Shown here one piece after another: positions 38,101-49,004 of a stretch of 64,000 nt of DNA (positions are counted from its first letter, which is position 1; the number at the start of each line of letters is the position of its first letter). Under the pieces are notes generated by a model. That model searched no databases. It was not told where the DNA came from and was given only the letters and a program-made list of their open reading frames with translations. A program made the position numbers and the translations under genes. The DNA comes from Diphasiastrum complanatum (Eukaryota > Streptophyta > Lycopodiopsida > Lycopodiales > Lycopodiaceae), in the NCBI GenBank assembly GCA_029204225.1, contig CM055103.1:43658604-43722603 (forward strand), written 5' to 3'.

Positions 38101-41100
38101 TATGAGCCATTTAACAGAGATTTTTAAGATGCTGATCAAAAATAGGGCTCGAGTCAACCCATCAATGGACCATAAGGGAGAAAATGTAGATATAAAATGT
38201 ACAGAAGCTAGCATTGTCTGTTAAAACAGGTTGCAAACTTTTACCAATTGCCACCAAGGCTGATCTTGCGATCTGGCTTACTGCTGTCACGTGCTGCCCA
38301 AGCTAGCACTTTAGAGTTGAGAATAGTCAACCCATCCAATGGTATCTGAACACCAAAATGGACTGGCAATTCAGGTCATCTCAATGACGAAATGGACTGG
38401 CATTTAGGGACTCCATTTTAAGAACACTGCAAAACGATATCAGACTTAGAACTTTTGTGCAGCTAAAAGAAAAGAAAGTATGCCTCAACTACGCGGTTCT
38501 TACTGTAGTAAGTGATTCATGGAATGCCAACATAGCTGCAAAGCAAGGAACTACGCTGACTGTGGCAACTCTTGAACTCAGGCTTGGTACTTCAGCGTCC
38601 CCTGTTGACAAGTCTCAGGCTTCTGGTAGACACGTTTAAAGACTATGTAGGCTAATGCAATTCACAGAGAAAAGCATGAATCAAATTTAGCCACCCAAAT
38701 AAGCTCTAACTATTATCACGATTTCGCTAAGATTCGATTTAAGATTTACTCAACTGATTTTATGAAAGAAGCACAGCAAATGACAATTCATGGCCAGAAT
38801 TTCTATATAACAAAGCTAAAGTACAGGCAGAGACAAATATCCAATATGATCTTATTGTTATGTGCTAATCTAGCCACCAAGAAGCATGGACCTCTCTGCA
38901 ATGATATAAGAGGCTACTTGGAGTGAAGTATTGATGTCAACAACGATGTACCCAATGGTGGGGCCAGGCCAGTTTGACCAGTAAAGCGGGCTGAAGCAAG
39001 GCTTTTATCTGCTATAACTAAGGCACAAAACTCTCCAGCAATTTGTCCATTTTTGCTTTTCAACTGCCAATAGCCTTCTTCTTCCCTCCATTCAACTTTT
39101 GTCACAGTGGTACCAAATTTCGACTCAACCCCTGTCTCAGGCAGTGCACTCAATCAAAAAAACTCTTTGACAATGTTTAAGACTCTTTATAAAGTTTGTC
39201 ATCATTTCAGGTCTTACCAGATTTGCAAAAGCTTCTAGATAACCAAATAGCCACTACCAATTTCTCGAAGATACTGAGAGATAATTAGAAAATTGCTTAC
39301 AAATTGTAAGACTGTTTTTACCCTAAATTCCTGCCACACAGATCACATGGTACAGAATATTCAGATGAGTCGTCCACTGACATACCAATAGTGATAAACA
39401 AGTATGTTTTCATGTTCAAGAGGAACACACCAAGTTTAGATGATAAAGCCTTGCAGATTGCATTCATCCCTGGAACACCCACATATCGCTTTTTTCCTGA
39501 GTCCTTCAAAACAGTAGATGAAAAGCCAGGTGCTCTCTTTAGAACAAATGAGAATAGAATCCTGAATTGGATAAATTGCTTACTGAAATTTCATATTAAG
39601 TGCACTGGAGTCTATTTATAGGTTCACGTATCTAGATTTTGAATCAGCATAGCTATATTTGAAGCCAAAGAATATTACAGCTTGTGAGAAGACTTAATCA
39701 ATTTCAAATCTTCCATTTCTAAGTTAACAGTGCTTTATACAGAAAATGTCGTCAATTGTCTAGCAATACCATTGTCCTAATAGCTGACTGACTACCAAAT
39801 AACTTTTTTCAGGGAATGACATTGATCGTTCATTACACGAAGGTCACAATAATAAGAAATTAGGCCTCATTCTCCAAAACTGTGTAGAAACTAAGATCCT
39901 CAAGACCAGCCATATGGTGTCATCCTTGAAGTCACGATGAGTTGATCAAGAATAATGCCCTTTACTAAGCAATGCAGGTAGTGGAACTCACTGTTTCTTC
40001 CATAAATGTCCTGCTGGTAATGTCTAAAGCACCAAAGTGGCCCAACCATTCTTTCACAGTGCCAGCCATTTTCCACTTCTCAACAAGTTGTAGAACAACT
40101 GGATCTTCTACTGTGAAATACTGTGCACCGTGATCAAAGCAAAGAGTTTGACCTTCAGCTGTTGACTCTCTTGCAAAGTGATCCCACCAAGTATAAGTCA
40201 GTATGACCAATTCTAATGCAGACCCTTTTGTCTTAATTTCTTACAAAAATAATCCTCTTGAAATCATCATATCTTCTGAAGAGAAGTACTATGCATGTTA
40301 ACCAAGTTCTCAAGCTTTGAGAAAAGTTTATGAATGTAGTCCTGAGCGAGGTTAAATTAACAGCTTAAAAATAAAATTAGCGTGATAATTCTTATCCTAA
40401 AGTGTCTTCCAAGATGCTGATAAATCATGTCTTCTCTGACTTGATTCAAGACCTCTTAGAGCACTGAAATGCAAACTTTCAAGCTGTCAAACATCAGAAG
40501 TTGCCAAATCAATAAGTTGGCATTGAATCCCAACAAGATCAAAAGGCTGACGGTCACACATCACTAGGTTAACATTGCAAACATGATTGACCAGACTCTT
40601 GTAAACCGCTTAGTTTTGTTAAAGGCTGTTACAGAAGCAATGCAATCAGAACTAGACCATGTCATCCATCCAACCAAAAAATAACAACCCCAAGACTTCT
40701 GACTCCCTTCCAAGGAAAGTCATTTTGCCTTGTGATAGAACAAGATGCAGAATATACTACTGAAGAGAAGAGAAAATGCCTAGGAATGAGCCGTAGAGGT
40801 GTTACAAATCAGCTTGTAAGGAGATTGTAAAAGTGAGGCTCTTCTTTTCAGTTGTTGAGCAGTCTTGGATGTTGATGTTAACACATGAAGCATTTTTATC
40901 TTGTACATTATTGTATACGTAAACACAATTGAACTAAGTTATGAAGAAAGTGCAATTTTGTTCAGCAATCAAAAAATGTAACTTACATACAGGAAACTTG
41001 GATTACCTCCGTTGTGCCATCCGCCCCCCTGAACCACGACCCGCATCAAAGACACACACTTTGAATCCATTGTCAGCTAAAGTTGATGCACAAGTCAATC

Positions 41101-42582
41101 CAGCAACTGATATACCAGCTCCGTTGAACATCCAACGACAGCACATTTTAGCAAAGTTAGGGCTCAAGTTATGGTTGGGGTATCTGCCCTAGCACTCCGG
41201 TTTGATTACAGTACGAAAACATCGAGATATGAAGTGACATTCACTTAAAGTGCAGACCCATGGTCCATATAGAGGTCCGTGTCCTTAAAATTTGGTCTGT
41301 CACATAATGCTTAGCAACAAGACACAAAAGTTTTTACAGCCAACTGAAACGAAGAGCATTTTAGGTCTGGTTAATTATTTTGAATAACAAGAAACGTGCT
41401 CAAGAAGTGTAGCAAACAGTTGCAATTTTACTTCTTGTGAGGATAAATCGATCATTAGTTGTCCCTATCTGTGCTGAAAATTAAATTCCAATAGTAATTA
41501 ATGGTTTGACAATGTTGCATCATCAAATCTCATTCACAAAATGTCGAAGAAAGATAAACAAAATGAAATCTTTGTTTATTCTTAGCCTTCTACAAAGAAA
41601 CATCTTCGGATAAGCCCTTGGCATCATGATTGTTTATTGGAGTTAAAGAATATCGATATAATAAAAATGATCTTGGCATCATAATTAGCATAGCTTTTTA
41701 TTGAAAGGTTTTGAATCATTGTAATTTTTTGGACTCAACCATGTTATTGAGATTCTGGCAACTTCCAGCAAGAGTTAAGATAATCTTCAAAAAATGTCAC
41801 TCTGTGCTGTGGTTTTGGATTCTAGGGACTAAGAGATAAAAGAAAGGGGGTGGTGTCAACAGAAAATTTGATCTAAATGCATCAGTCTTGCTTTTCATAT
41901 ACTTGAATTTATAGCTTGAAATCCTTTGGATGTTTAAGAATCTTTCAAACAGAATTCTATATTTTTTAATCACATTCAGATGTAGCAAAAAAATTTGACC
42001 CCTTCTATAGATATACTCCGCTTCTGTTCCTTTGCTCATCCACACCAGCATTGTTTTACATAAGCTTTGCTCACATTGTCCTATCTCGGAACTGCTCTGA
42101 CAGGTTATACTTTCCTTGAGCAGGATAAAAGTTACAAATCTACAAGCTCATTAATCTAGTGATCCAATTCTACCATAACTGAGCCAGAAACATTCATCTC
42201 AAAGGTTCTATAAGTTGCAAAGAACTTGTACTTGCAGCAAGAATTGAGAATTGCATTGGCCACACAAGCTTTTACAATAAAACACAACCAGTGCAGGAGC
42301 CCGCTCGAAAGAGCAGTTAAGAAAAGGCAATCAGCACATTCAGGAAAACCATATTCACTACCAATTCAGACAACAACAAGCTGAAAGACTCCAAAGCCAT
42401 ATATACATATATGATCCATACAGCAGAGTAAGTGTGACTAAAGTGTGACGACGATCAGATGGCTTACTTCCTGCACCGATCACAGCAATAGGCCTGTCTG
42501 TTGTTGCACCACAAAGAGACCCAGCTGCAGCATTGGTAGCATTGGCAGTAGCAATGCCCGCCGTCGCCATCGCCATCGCCAT
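29642..42582 (-). CDS. FAD-dependent amine-oxidase/renalase-like oxidoreductase, 9 exons, 399 aa
   Basis: Exons: 42582-42468, 41106-41007, 40169-39992, 39503-39431, 39131-38952, 38601-38504, 38345-38245, 30222-30049, 29822-29642. All introns are GT-AG, every phase agrees, and the total is 1200 nt with stop TAG at 29644-29642. The product is a Rossmann flavoprotein of the plant FAD/NAD(P)-binding oxidoreductase family (COG3380-like). GAGIAG at residues 36-41 binds the FAD pyrophosphate, D59 ends strand 2, GGRM lies at 65-68 and FDHGAQYF at 83-90. RYVGVPGMNAICKAL is in exon 4, VPCFAAMLAF in exon 6, VLAWAARDSSKPDR in exon 7 and CWVLHSTVEYA in exon 8. The C-terminal FAD contact ACGDYCLGPRVECAILSGLA is in exon 9. 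The substrate is unknown. The 30-residue Ala/Thr-rich N-terminus (MAMAMATAG) could be a short organelle presequence. Intron 7 is 8.0 kb and full of transposons, yet no coding damage is seen. Confidence 0.88.
30339..30419. repeat. (CT)n microsatellite in intron 7
   Basis: An uninterrupted CT run close to the splice acceptor of exon 8 (about 120 bp away). Confidence 0.95.
30545..31190 (+). pseudogene. LINE (non-LTR) reverse transcriptase remnant
   Basis: Broken frames read NYRTLMIGHILAKF near 30565, RKEVFSCFADVKKVFDSV near 30750, EQGCSPSPTLFGLYIDELE near 30945 (the GxSPxLF block of LINE RTs) and VYANDAILVS near 31045 (the YADD box, here YAND). Stops and frameshifts are frequent. No endonuclease domain or poly-A tail is visible. 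It was inserted in the antisense direction to the host gene. Confidence 0.7.
31560..32065 (+). pseudogene. Ty3/gypsy gag fragment
   Basis: The frame at about 31780-31900 reads KIDVQRIHLAALHLEGRAAT followed by WWRTFQQMTSWTEFMTALR, the conserved retrotransposon gag block. It is preceded by a region with HLHEAMSDVHSDLHLELRET. It ends before a (CT)n tract at 32081-32122. Its direction is opposite to the gypsy pol at 32240-33775, so these are two insertions or a rearranged one. Confidence 0.65.
32240..33775 (-). pseudogene. Ty3/gypsy pol fragment (RT thumb, RNase H, zinc finger, integrase)
   Basis: Minus-strand order is as follows. The RT/RNase H linker is at 33775-33461 (LVWTDELSQSFEALKLLVST, then PFLVETDAS). 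RNase H is at 33471-33169 (GRPVAFKSKKLDPAQSRY). The H2C2 zinc finger and integrase are at 32964-32314 (HLGIQSILDLVKREFYWPKM; CEQCQVNKVGR; ISMDFVIGLPK; DIVSDRDSNF). A frameshifted continuation near 32300-32240 reads TERVNQSMEDMLHAYV. The RT core, protease and gag are missing. Frame breaks near 33465, 33130 and 32330 make it inactive. Confidence 0.8.
33822..34405 (+). mobile_element. Possible LTR or solo LTR
   Basis: It starts TGTTAGGGACCCAACCCCC and has a TATA-like ACTATATAGACATAG at about 34277. It interrupts the boundary between gypsy pol and copia sequences. The right end is uncertain, with CAGTGCCATACACTGCGCA at about 34400 as one candidate. No matching second copy is in the window. Confidence 0.3.
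34520..35463 (+). pseudogene. Ty1/copia RT C-terminus and RNase H
   Basis: Two frames carry ANMGEAKVYLGVQIEKE and LYISKLFDRFDMQDCK, then, after stops near 34822-34900, LKYLKHTINYGFHF and an almost complete RNase H domain (YTDASWMSRKDDSKSISGC; AQSSCESEYVAAAKACNEI; RTKHIAMRYHPIKDLVE; VANIFTKPL) ending at 35469. It runs into a polypurine tract (TAAGGGAGAG) and LTR. The 5' part of the element is missing. It lies antisense inside intron 7 of the flavoprotein gene. Confidence 0.85.
35464..35890 (+). mobile_element. 3' LTR of the intronic copia remnant (right end approximate)
   Basis: It begins TGTTGAACTTATAAACC right after the polypurine tract. A TATA-like TCTATATAATAGAGG lies at about 35773. The right terminus is not certain. 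Confidence 0.6.
35891..38244. other. Intronic sequence without a gene
   Basis: No domain is recognised. Two diverged copies of a phrase (CTAAGCC...GTTCCACA...GAGGCTAT) occur at about 37115-37183 and 37753-37823, suggesting an old duplicated repeat. Confidence 0.4.
41107..42467 (-). other. Intron 1 of the flavoprotein gene
   Basis: The donor GTAAGC follows 42468 and the acceptor TATATCAG precedes 41106. The codon ATT is split 1/2 and restores GAG-I-AG. No insert is recognised inside. Confidence 0.75.
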
Positions 42583-43722
42583 CGCAAACCCACCTCAAAG
42601 AGGACAAATGGGAACCCAGGTTCGAATCCCATCTGTGTGAGGGATAGGGATGCTAAACTACTTGCCCTAATGCTAAGGGCATGTTCCCAATAAGCCATGA
42701 TCATCTTTCCCCCTCCCTCCAACCACCCCACACCACCCCCCACAAGGTGTATCAAGATTCGCGCTTGAGTTTTGGCTCACTCACCCAAGTTAGATTCTCT
42801 GGGATCCCACGTAATATCCAAAAGCTAATAATTACCCACCTAGGATCCCATGACGGAGGAGAAGGGCATCACAAATCATGATTTGAGAATCTCATTCTAT
42901 GGTTAATGAATGTCTTTATAAGTCAGTGGAGCTTGACGCCATGTTTCCCCAAACTCGAGGTCAATATCATGGGTCTCTTCACCAGGATGGGTCAATGAAA
43001 ATGTTACTATAGCAAAAAAAAATTGGAGAGCTTGGAAATAGAAACCCGAGCTCGAATATGGTATGTGCTTGGAATAGGGACTTCTAACCAACCACTATCC
43101 ATGCATGAAGAATAAAAAATGTCTTTTGACCTTGCAATTATTGGTAAGCGAATACTTTTGACCTACCCACTTGATATTGGCCATACGTTTCATTTGCCAT
43201 TAGTAGCTTTATAATTATTTGAAGGCTTAATGAAAATGGCACACTTTCGACAAATTGGATGTAGACCAAAACTCCATAACTCCTTGGGCCTATAGATATG
43301 GATGTGTACAATGTATATATTGTATGCTATGATGCTAATGCTAAGTAATATTGTTGCCCAAAAAAAACACATATAAATACGTGAAGAATAGTAGAAAATG
43401 TTGTCTTCTAGCACTCGCTCAATTAACATAGACATTTATTGACACATCATAACTTTCTGGCCTGCCTACTTGGATGTAACCATGTAATTCATTTGTCCAA
43501 TGCATATATTCAATCCTTCTGATGCATTTTAAACATATAAAACATGCACTTGGATGTCAAGAAATGTTTTGTGTGCAATTGCCATAAATTCAATGACTGT
43601 TGCAAGAGATGTCAAGAATATTTAATCATCCGCAATTGGTCATATTGGATAAAAATAATTAATTATTGCATGGCTAGAGTCCAAGCTGTTGAATTGTTGA
43701 CGTTTGGAGTCTCATGTTTATC
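42583..43722. other. Upstream region of the flavoprotein gene
   Basis: Probable promoter and 5' UTR of the minus-strand gene. A GCGATG run at 42560-42582 makes the MAMAMA start. A tRNA B-box-like CAGGTTCGAATCCC lies at about 42615, but no clear A-box is seen. From 42710 to 42750 the plus strand is C-rich (CCCTCCAACCACCCC). No gene is seen. Confidence 0.4.
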
Positions 43723-44317
43723 TGTTACGATCACCAAGTGAAGATCTCTCAAGATCCTGTCGCATGCAATCAGAAGGACACCTGTGGAGCAAAACCACCC
43801 AACCAATAGGAAACGGAAAGTCAAGTCCCTAACCGCTCCACCTCCGAGCCATGGTGACTGAGTGCAAGAGAAGAGAGGATCCTGGCTTTTGGAAACAAGA
43901 TAATAAATGAGGAGATGGGCGAGCTCCTACCAAGGATATAAACCCCAAAAGAAAACGGAAAGTCAAGTCCCTAATCGCTTCACCCTCGAGCCACGGTGAC
44001 TGAGTGCAAGAGAGGAGATGATCTTGGCTTTTGGAAACAGGAAAATGTATGAGTTTGTCCTCAGAAGTGGAAACTAGGGAAGTTCTTTTTTATGTTTTCA
44101 ACTATTTCCCATTAATCATCATCTTCAGTCGAGAAAACCGGTATAGTTCTCTAGAGATAGGGTGACTACTTGGAATTAACTCAATCGTGTTGTCTACAGA
44201 CTTAGATGGTGGTATACCATGAGGTAATTTAACTGAAAAAACATCTTTAAATTCATCTATGATCTTATTCTTCTCTATTTGCTCCTAATCTAAGTCCACT
44301 GAGTTAAGAATTTTAGA

Positions 44318-45240
44318 CTATTCACAACTACTTAGATGCATTTCCAAAAAATCCAAAATGGGTTTGGCAAACAAAGAATAAGCTTCATACTGTGAATCAA
44401 AAATTTCCATTACATTAGCCATTAAAATCATCCCAGATGGATGTACATATATGTCTCCAAACAGTAGAACTACTTTGTTACCCTCCTGAAATAAGAGCAC
44501 ATGCTTCTCAAAATCAATATCAGGAGATTTACTAAATAACCATTCATATCCTAGAATTATGTCCATATGTGCTAAATCTAAAACATGAAAATTAATTAGC
44601 TCTCTATAGTCTTGATTCCAAAGTGGGAGCTTTGGAACTCTGACATCCCAAGTCTCCAACTCTGCATCTGAAGCTAGATATATCTTATATCTATGATTAT
44701 TGGCTTCAGATGAAATTATAAGTTAAACCATTATCTAACAAAATACTAACTTCATGTCCCTTGACTATGTCTTTTAAACGAAATAATTCATTAGGCAAGA
44801 ACAAAGTAGTACTGAATGAACATTCAGACTCACAATTAATCTTATTAATTTTCAATTTTAGATTTTCTTTACCTGGCATCTCAATAACTTGAGCTACAGG
44901 GAGGACTTCATAACCCATCCAGGCTTGTTCTAGACAAAACACACATTCACCTTCTTAGCCTTTTTCTGGGACATTTGCTTCTTTTTCTTAACTTTTCGAT
45001 GTCATTTGATCAAGTTCATCAAAATATTTGACTTGTTTCTTGTCACGAACTCATTTTTTTCTCCTTTTTTGGGTTGGGTACCGATGGATGAGCCTGAAAC
45101 TGCTTCTTGGATGCCACCACCGTGGAATCATATGCTTTCGTGACTTGTACGACGTCATCAAAAGTCTGAAGCACGTTTCGCTTACATTCATTCAGATAAT
45201 CTGCCGATAGACCTAGGATAAATTGTCAGAAAAACTTGTA
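44318..45240 (-). pseudogene. Gypsy gag C-terminus and aspartic protease
   Basis: A gag-like stretch (TFDDVVQVTKAYD) lies near 45150. 44942-44706 encodes a protease start with ILLDNGLTYNFI, where the catalytic Asp survives in DNG instead of DSG. 44659-44318 continues with LAHMDIILGYEWL, the second conserved protease block. Frames are broken between the pieces. Confidence 0.65.
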
Positions 45241-46267
45241 GGAGGGCGCACTTCTACAAGAAGGAATTCTCAAAAATTCTATCTCAGCCCCACATGACTT
45301 CAATAAGAGATTACAAGCACTCTTCTAAGGTTCATTAGAGAGGCATAGAAGCTTCTAACAAGTCCAGCAACCAAGCATAGGCTCATATCAAGAAAAAATA
45401 GCTTCTATGGAGGGTGCCAACAAGCAAATCTTCAAGACAACGGTGCCTAAGCCTCCCACCACCAAATTGGGTACATGAGAGCTCAAATCAGAGGCAATCC
45501 AACATATCTCTCAAATTGAATAAAGATTTAGAGATTTTAGATCCACTATCAAGAGTTATTCATGCTCAAAAACCACCAAAAATACACTAATTTTTTACTT
45601 TTTGAGGCTCTTAATGGTGTCCGATTCCTACCAAACTTTGTAACAGCCCCTGGAAAGCTTTATTACACATCTGAGAACATGCATGCAAAGTTTTGTTGAA
45701 GAATTTTGAGAAATACTCTAGAAATAGTGAAAAAAAACCACCAAAAACCCTATTTTTTAAAATCGTTTTTGGACTTCTCCAGCATGATTTTGTGGATCTA
45801 ATCCACATGAAAGTGCAATCAGACCTGATCTACTCTAATTTGGCAACATGTAAGCACAAAAAGTTCTGATTCGGATCAATATTGGTTCATATAGTCCATT
45901 TTTGGCATAAAATTGTCAAATTTTGACCAGAAATACTACTTAGATGCAATCATTAGATACTATCATAATGAATGTAAAACAACAAATAAAAACCTGAAAA
46001 GTGTTTAGGAACAGTAGCTTTGACAAATTTAAAGCCAAAACATTGAATACTAGCTCAAAAACCGCAAAAAACCGTCAAAAATCCATAAATTTTCATCATG
46101 TTCTATGGAAGATTTCCCAAATAATGAGTATTAGGCTGGAATCAAAAGTAGAGAAACCACTTACTTGGAGGTCAATTCCACCACCTGGAAGTAAAAAGCA
46201 AGAGATCCTACCAAAAAGCTGCAAAAAGCAAGAATCTCGACTCCACCTTCTGATTGATGCAAGCCTT
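45241..46267. other. Gypsy leader and gag region, no clear frame
   Basis: The expected position of gypsy gag on the minus strand, but no continuous frame or domain is evident. Confidence 0.35.
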
Positions 46268-46520
46268 GCTCTGATATCATCGTTACGATCGCTAAGTGAA
46301 GATTTGTCAAGATCATGTTGCATGCAATCAAAAGGACACATGTGGAGCAAAACCACCAAACCAATAGGAAACAAAAAGTAAAGTCTCTAACTGCTTCACC
46401 CCCGAGCCACAGTGACTAAGTGCAAGAGAGAGGAGGATCCTAGCTTTTGGAAACATGAAAATGAATGAGGAGATGGGCGAGTTCCTACCAAGGATATAGA
46501 CCCCAAAAGCTAAAGAATAC

Positions 46521-47549
46521 TTCCTCTAGGATTCCCCAGGACCATGCAAAAGCAACTTAATTTCCTATTCTTGCACAAAAAGTTGTCAATCACCATGCAC
46601 TAGCCCCATAGGTCCAATTAGAGCATATGGGCCCTCACAAGGTTATTAATTACATTACTGGCCTAGTCCAAAATTATGTGTCGTAACTAATAATCTCGTA
46701 CACTGGAGTACTAGATATCCGTGTCGAGGACTATTTTGAATCCTTTATTGAGGACATGGACGTAACACCATCCTTGAATTGTCTTGACAATGGAGTGTAC
46801 ATAACATAATGATAGTGAAAAGTAACTACCATAGAACAAAAATGCATAGTAAGAGCGGTTTCACAATAGTAGCCCTTTACCTTGCCACCCACTTTTTTAG
46901 CCTTGGCAAGTGAGATGACAAGCAACAAACCAACCCTTTTTCACACTTGGTTGGTAAGTGTTGAATGGACTGTTGCAAGATTATTGGCCATTTTGAATCC
47001 ATGTCATGCCATTGTGAAAAAATACAGATCCAAAACAAATTAGTGGATCAACAAGATCTGGAGCCAATTTGGTTCCACATCTAGAAATAGCTAAAAGATA
47101 GAAATCACTACTTTATGCATGCTATAACTTAGAAATGCACAACTATTTGATCATATAGACTTAGATATGACTTAGTAATGTCCATGTTTGTACAACAGCA
47201 GTAAAGTACAATACTTCACACGTGTGGATCCAAGATCAACCAAGAAATCAACATTCTACACATAGAAAGCTAAGATATCAAGAGAGAAACACATGAGATG
47301 TGGACATAGAAACACGAGAGATGAATTCTCCGCAAAGAAAGAAACTATGATGATTATTTATCCACGCAGGTATAGCTTCCAAAATGTCATTTGGCCACTT
47401 TCCCCAAACTTGACCTAATTTGGAAACTTCTAAACACTTCATAAAAAACCTAGGTTAGTAAAACCACTATTTAGGCCTTTATTGACAAATATGAAACTAT
47501 CTCTAACTTGAAATTTCATTTTGGCCTCCAAAAATGCCAATGAACCAAC
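46521..47549. other. Stretch without a recognisable gene
   Basis: Short ORFs only. No domain or repeat is recognised between the gypsy LTR and the copia target duplication. Confidence 0.45.
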
Positions 47550-47554
47550 AAAAC

Positions 47555-48999
47555 TGATAGGGCGGTAGAACGCGAACGAAGAAGAGAGAAGGAAATAGTT
47601 GCGGAATGACTCTCCCGTTATTATGGGCTGCTACGTTCAAGAACAATCTAAAAGAATGTAAATGCTAAGTTATAGTCACAGCTCAAGTGCTCTTCCCAAC
47701 AAGATCATAAGAAATAAATTCATACTAAAAAACAAATGGATGAATACAGTCCACCGAAGCGATTAGAAATGGTGTGAGGTATTACTGGAAATCAGATTCA
47801 ATAAGAAGTTCAGTTCTAAAAAACTTAGATTGATTATGTGATGAAAAGCGCAAGTTCCTCAGGCGTCAAAGACATCCATCGTCTGATCAGAAACTAAAGA
47901 GTCAAGACGTCTGTGTTTTGATCAAAGTGAGTAAACGAGCATAATCAAACAGAAGCGAAGTACATTCAAATTACAATAAGCATTCATCTACATTATACAC
48001 AAATAGAAAACGAGAATGGTGACATAACTTATTTATACACCGCATCCTTGTATCCAATAAATGTTTGTCATCCAACTGAGTAGTCTATCGCACTTAGGGA
48101 GTAGTTGAACTACGATGACAGTATGACAGTTGTACATTAAATAAATGGTCAAACGACTCATGATCGTTGACGTGGACGAGAACGTCGCATATTTTCTCTC
48201 ACTTCTCACTGCGCATTTTTCGCATAAAAGCCAAAGGTCAGTGAAAACAATTTATTTGTTGAAGTAACTAATTTGTCGCATTTTTGCGAAAAAGACAAAA
48301 ACACAAAAAAGCCGACAAAAAATTTACTTCTTTGAAATAGTTGAAAAGAAATTATTGTCGAGAAATAGTGATTTTCCTGAAGTTGTCGAAGAAGTCGGAC
48401 ACTTCGGTTGATGAACGAAGTTGTCAAAGAAGTAAGAGACTTCGGACATTTTGGTTGATGGAAGAAGTTGGAGACTTCGGTTGATGGAAGAAGTCGGAGA
48501 CTTCGGTTGATGAAAGAAGTCGGATACTTCGGTTGATGAACGAAGTTGTCGAAGAAGTCAAAGACTTTGGTGACTTCAGAGACTTCGGTGTCGAGTGACT
48601 CGATGTTGAAGAAGTCGAGGGTGATCAGGCCTTCGATTTTCTTCATGATGCTTTGACATTCGAATGTAGGATTAGATGGGAATGGATACCCTTTGATGTA
48701 GATTAGCCGGAAAGTCGATGAAGTCGACTTTCAAATAGTTTGACTGATTCGATTTGATTCTGTGTAGAAATTGCAGACTATCGAACTACTTGTAGAAACC
48801 CGTGTATTTTATCAAGCATTGTTCCGCACAAAGAATGAGAGTAATTTTGCATAATAGCAAAGTAGAAAACTTTATGATTCATGCAAGTATAAACCCAAAA
48901 GAGATCTGACCCTAGATCATTGATAAAAAATGTGCAAGAAGAATTTTGGAATAGAAATAGTATTCACCAAGGAGACAACTGTGGACTTAATTTTCAATG
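47555..48999 (-). mobile_element. 3' LTR of the outer copia element (1445 bp)
   Basis: It aligns with 56700-58089 plus 61856-61967. It follows a polypurine tract on the minus strand (TTAAGGGGGAC, 49000-49010). It has a TATA-like TATAAATA at about 48027-48036 (minus) and U3 tandem repeats at 48390-48560. Confidence 0.8.
48370..48610. repeat. U3 tandem repeats of the outer copia 3' LTR
   Basis: Units of about 24-26 bp are built on GAAGTCGGAGACTTCGG followed by TTGATGGAA. The 5' LTR has the matching array at 57560-57790 with a different unit order. Confidence 0.8.
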
Positions 49000-49004
49000 G
49001 TCCC

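Larger units (their letters stand above)
30223..38244 (-). other. 8.0-kb intron 7 of the flavoprotein gene, filled with transposon remnants
   Basis: The donor is GTAAAAG next to 38245 and the acceptor GCTGCAG next to 30222. It contains, from low to high coordinate, a CT microsatellite, LINE, gypsy gag, gypsy pol, an LTR-like block and a copia 3' end with its LTR. The flanking exons join in phase (codon split TG/T). Confidence 0.8.
43723..46520 (-). mobile_element. Ty3/gypsy element remnant with two LTR copies
   Basis: LTR sequence at 43723-43950 (starting TGTTACGATCACC) matches 46281-46510 in the same orientation. A minus-strand primer site (TGATATCAGAGC) lies at 46268-46279, so the element reads on the minus strand with its 5' LTR at high coordinates. 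The low-coordinate LTR carries a second partial copy of itself (about 43951-44035). Only the gag end and protease remain between them. RT, RNase H and integrase are missing. The high-coordinate limit of the 5' LTR is uncertain. Confidence 0.65.

Noticed and set aside
41107-41160. Earlier start of flavoprotein exon 2 at 41131 with an apparent GAGIS motif
   Set aside because: This adds residues to the Rossmann loop and lacks the first strand. The exon at 42582-42468 ends in VIGAG and splices at 41106 to give GAGIAG in phase, which fits far better.
42600-42640. Possible tRNA or SINE at the CAGGTTCGAATCCC motif
   Set aside because: No A-box, cloverleaf or flanking duplication could be found.
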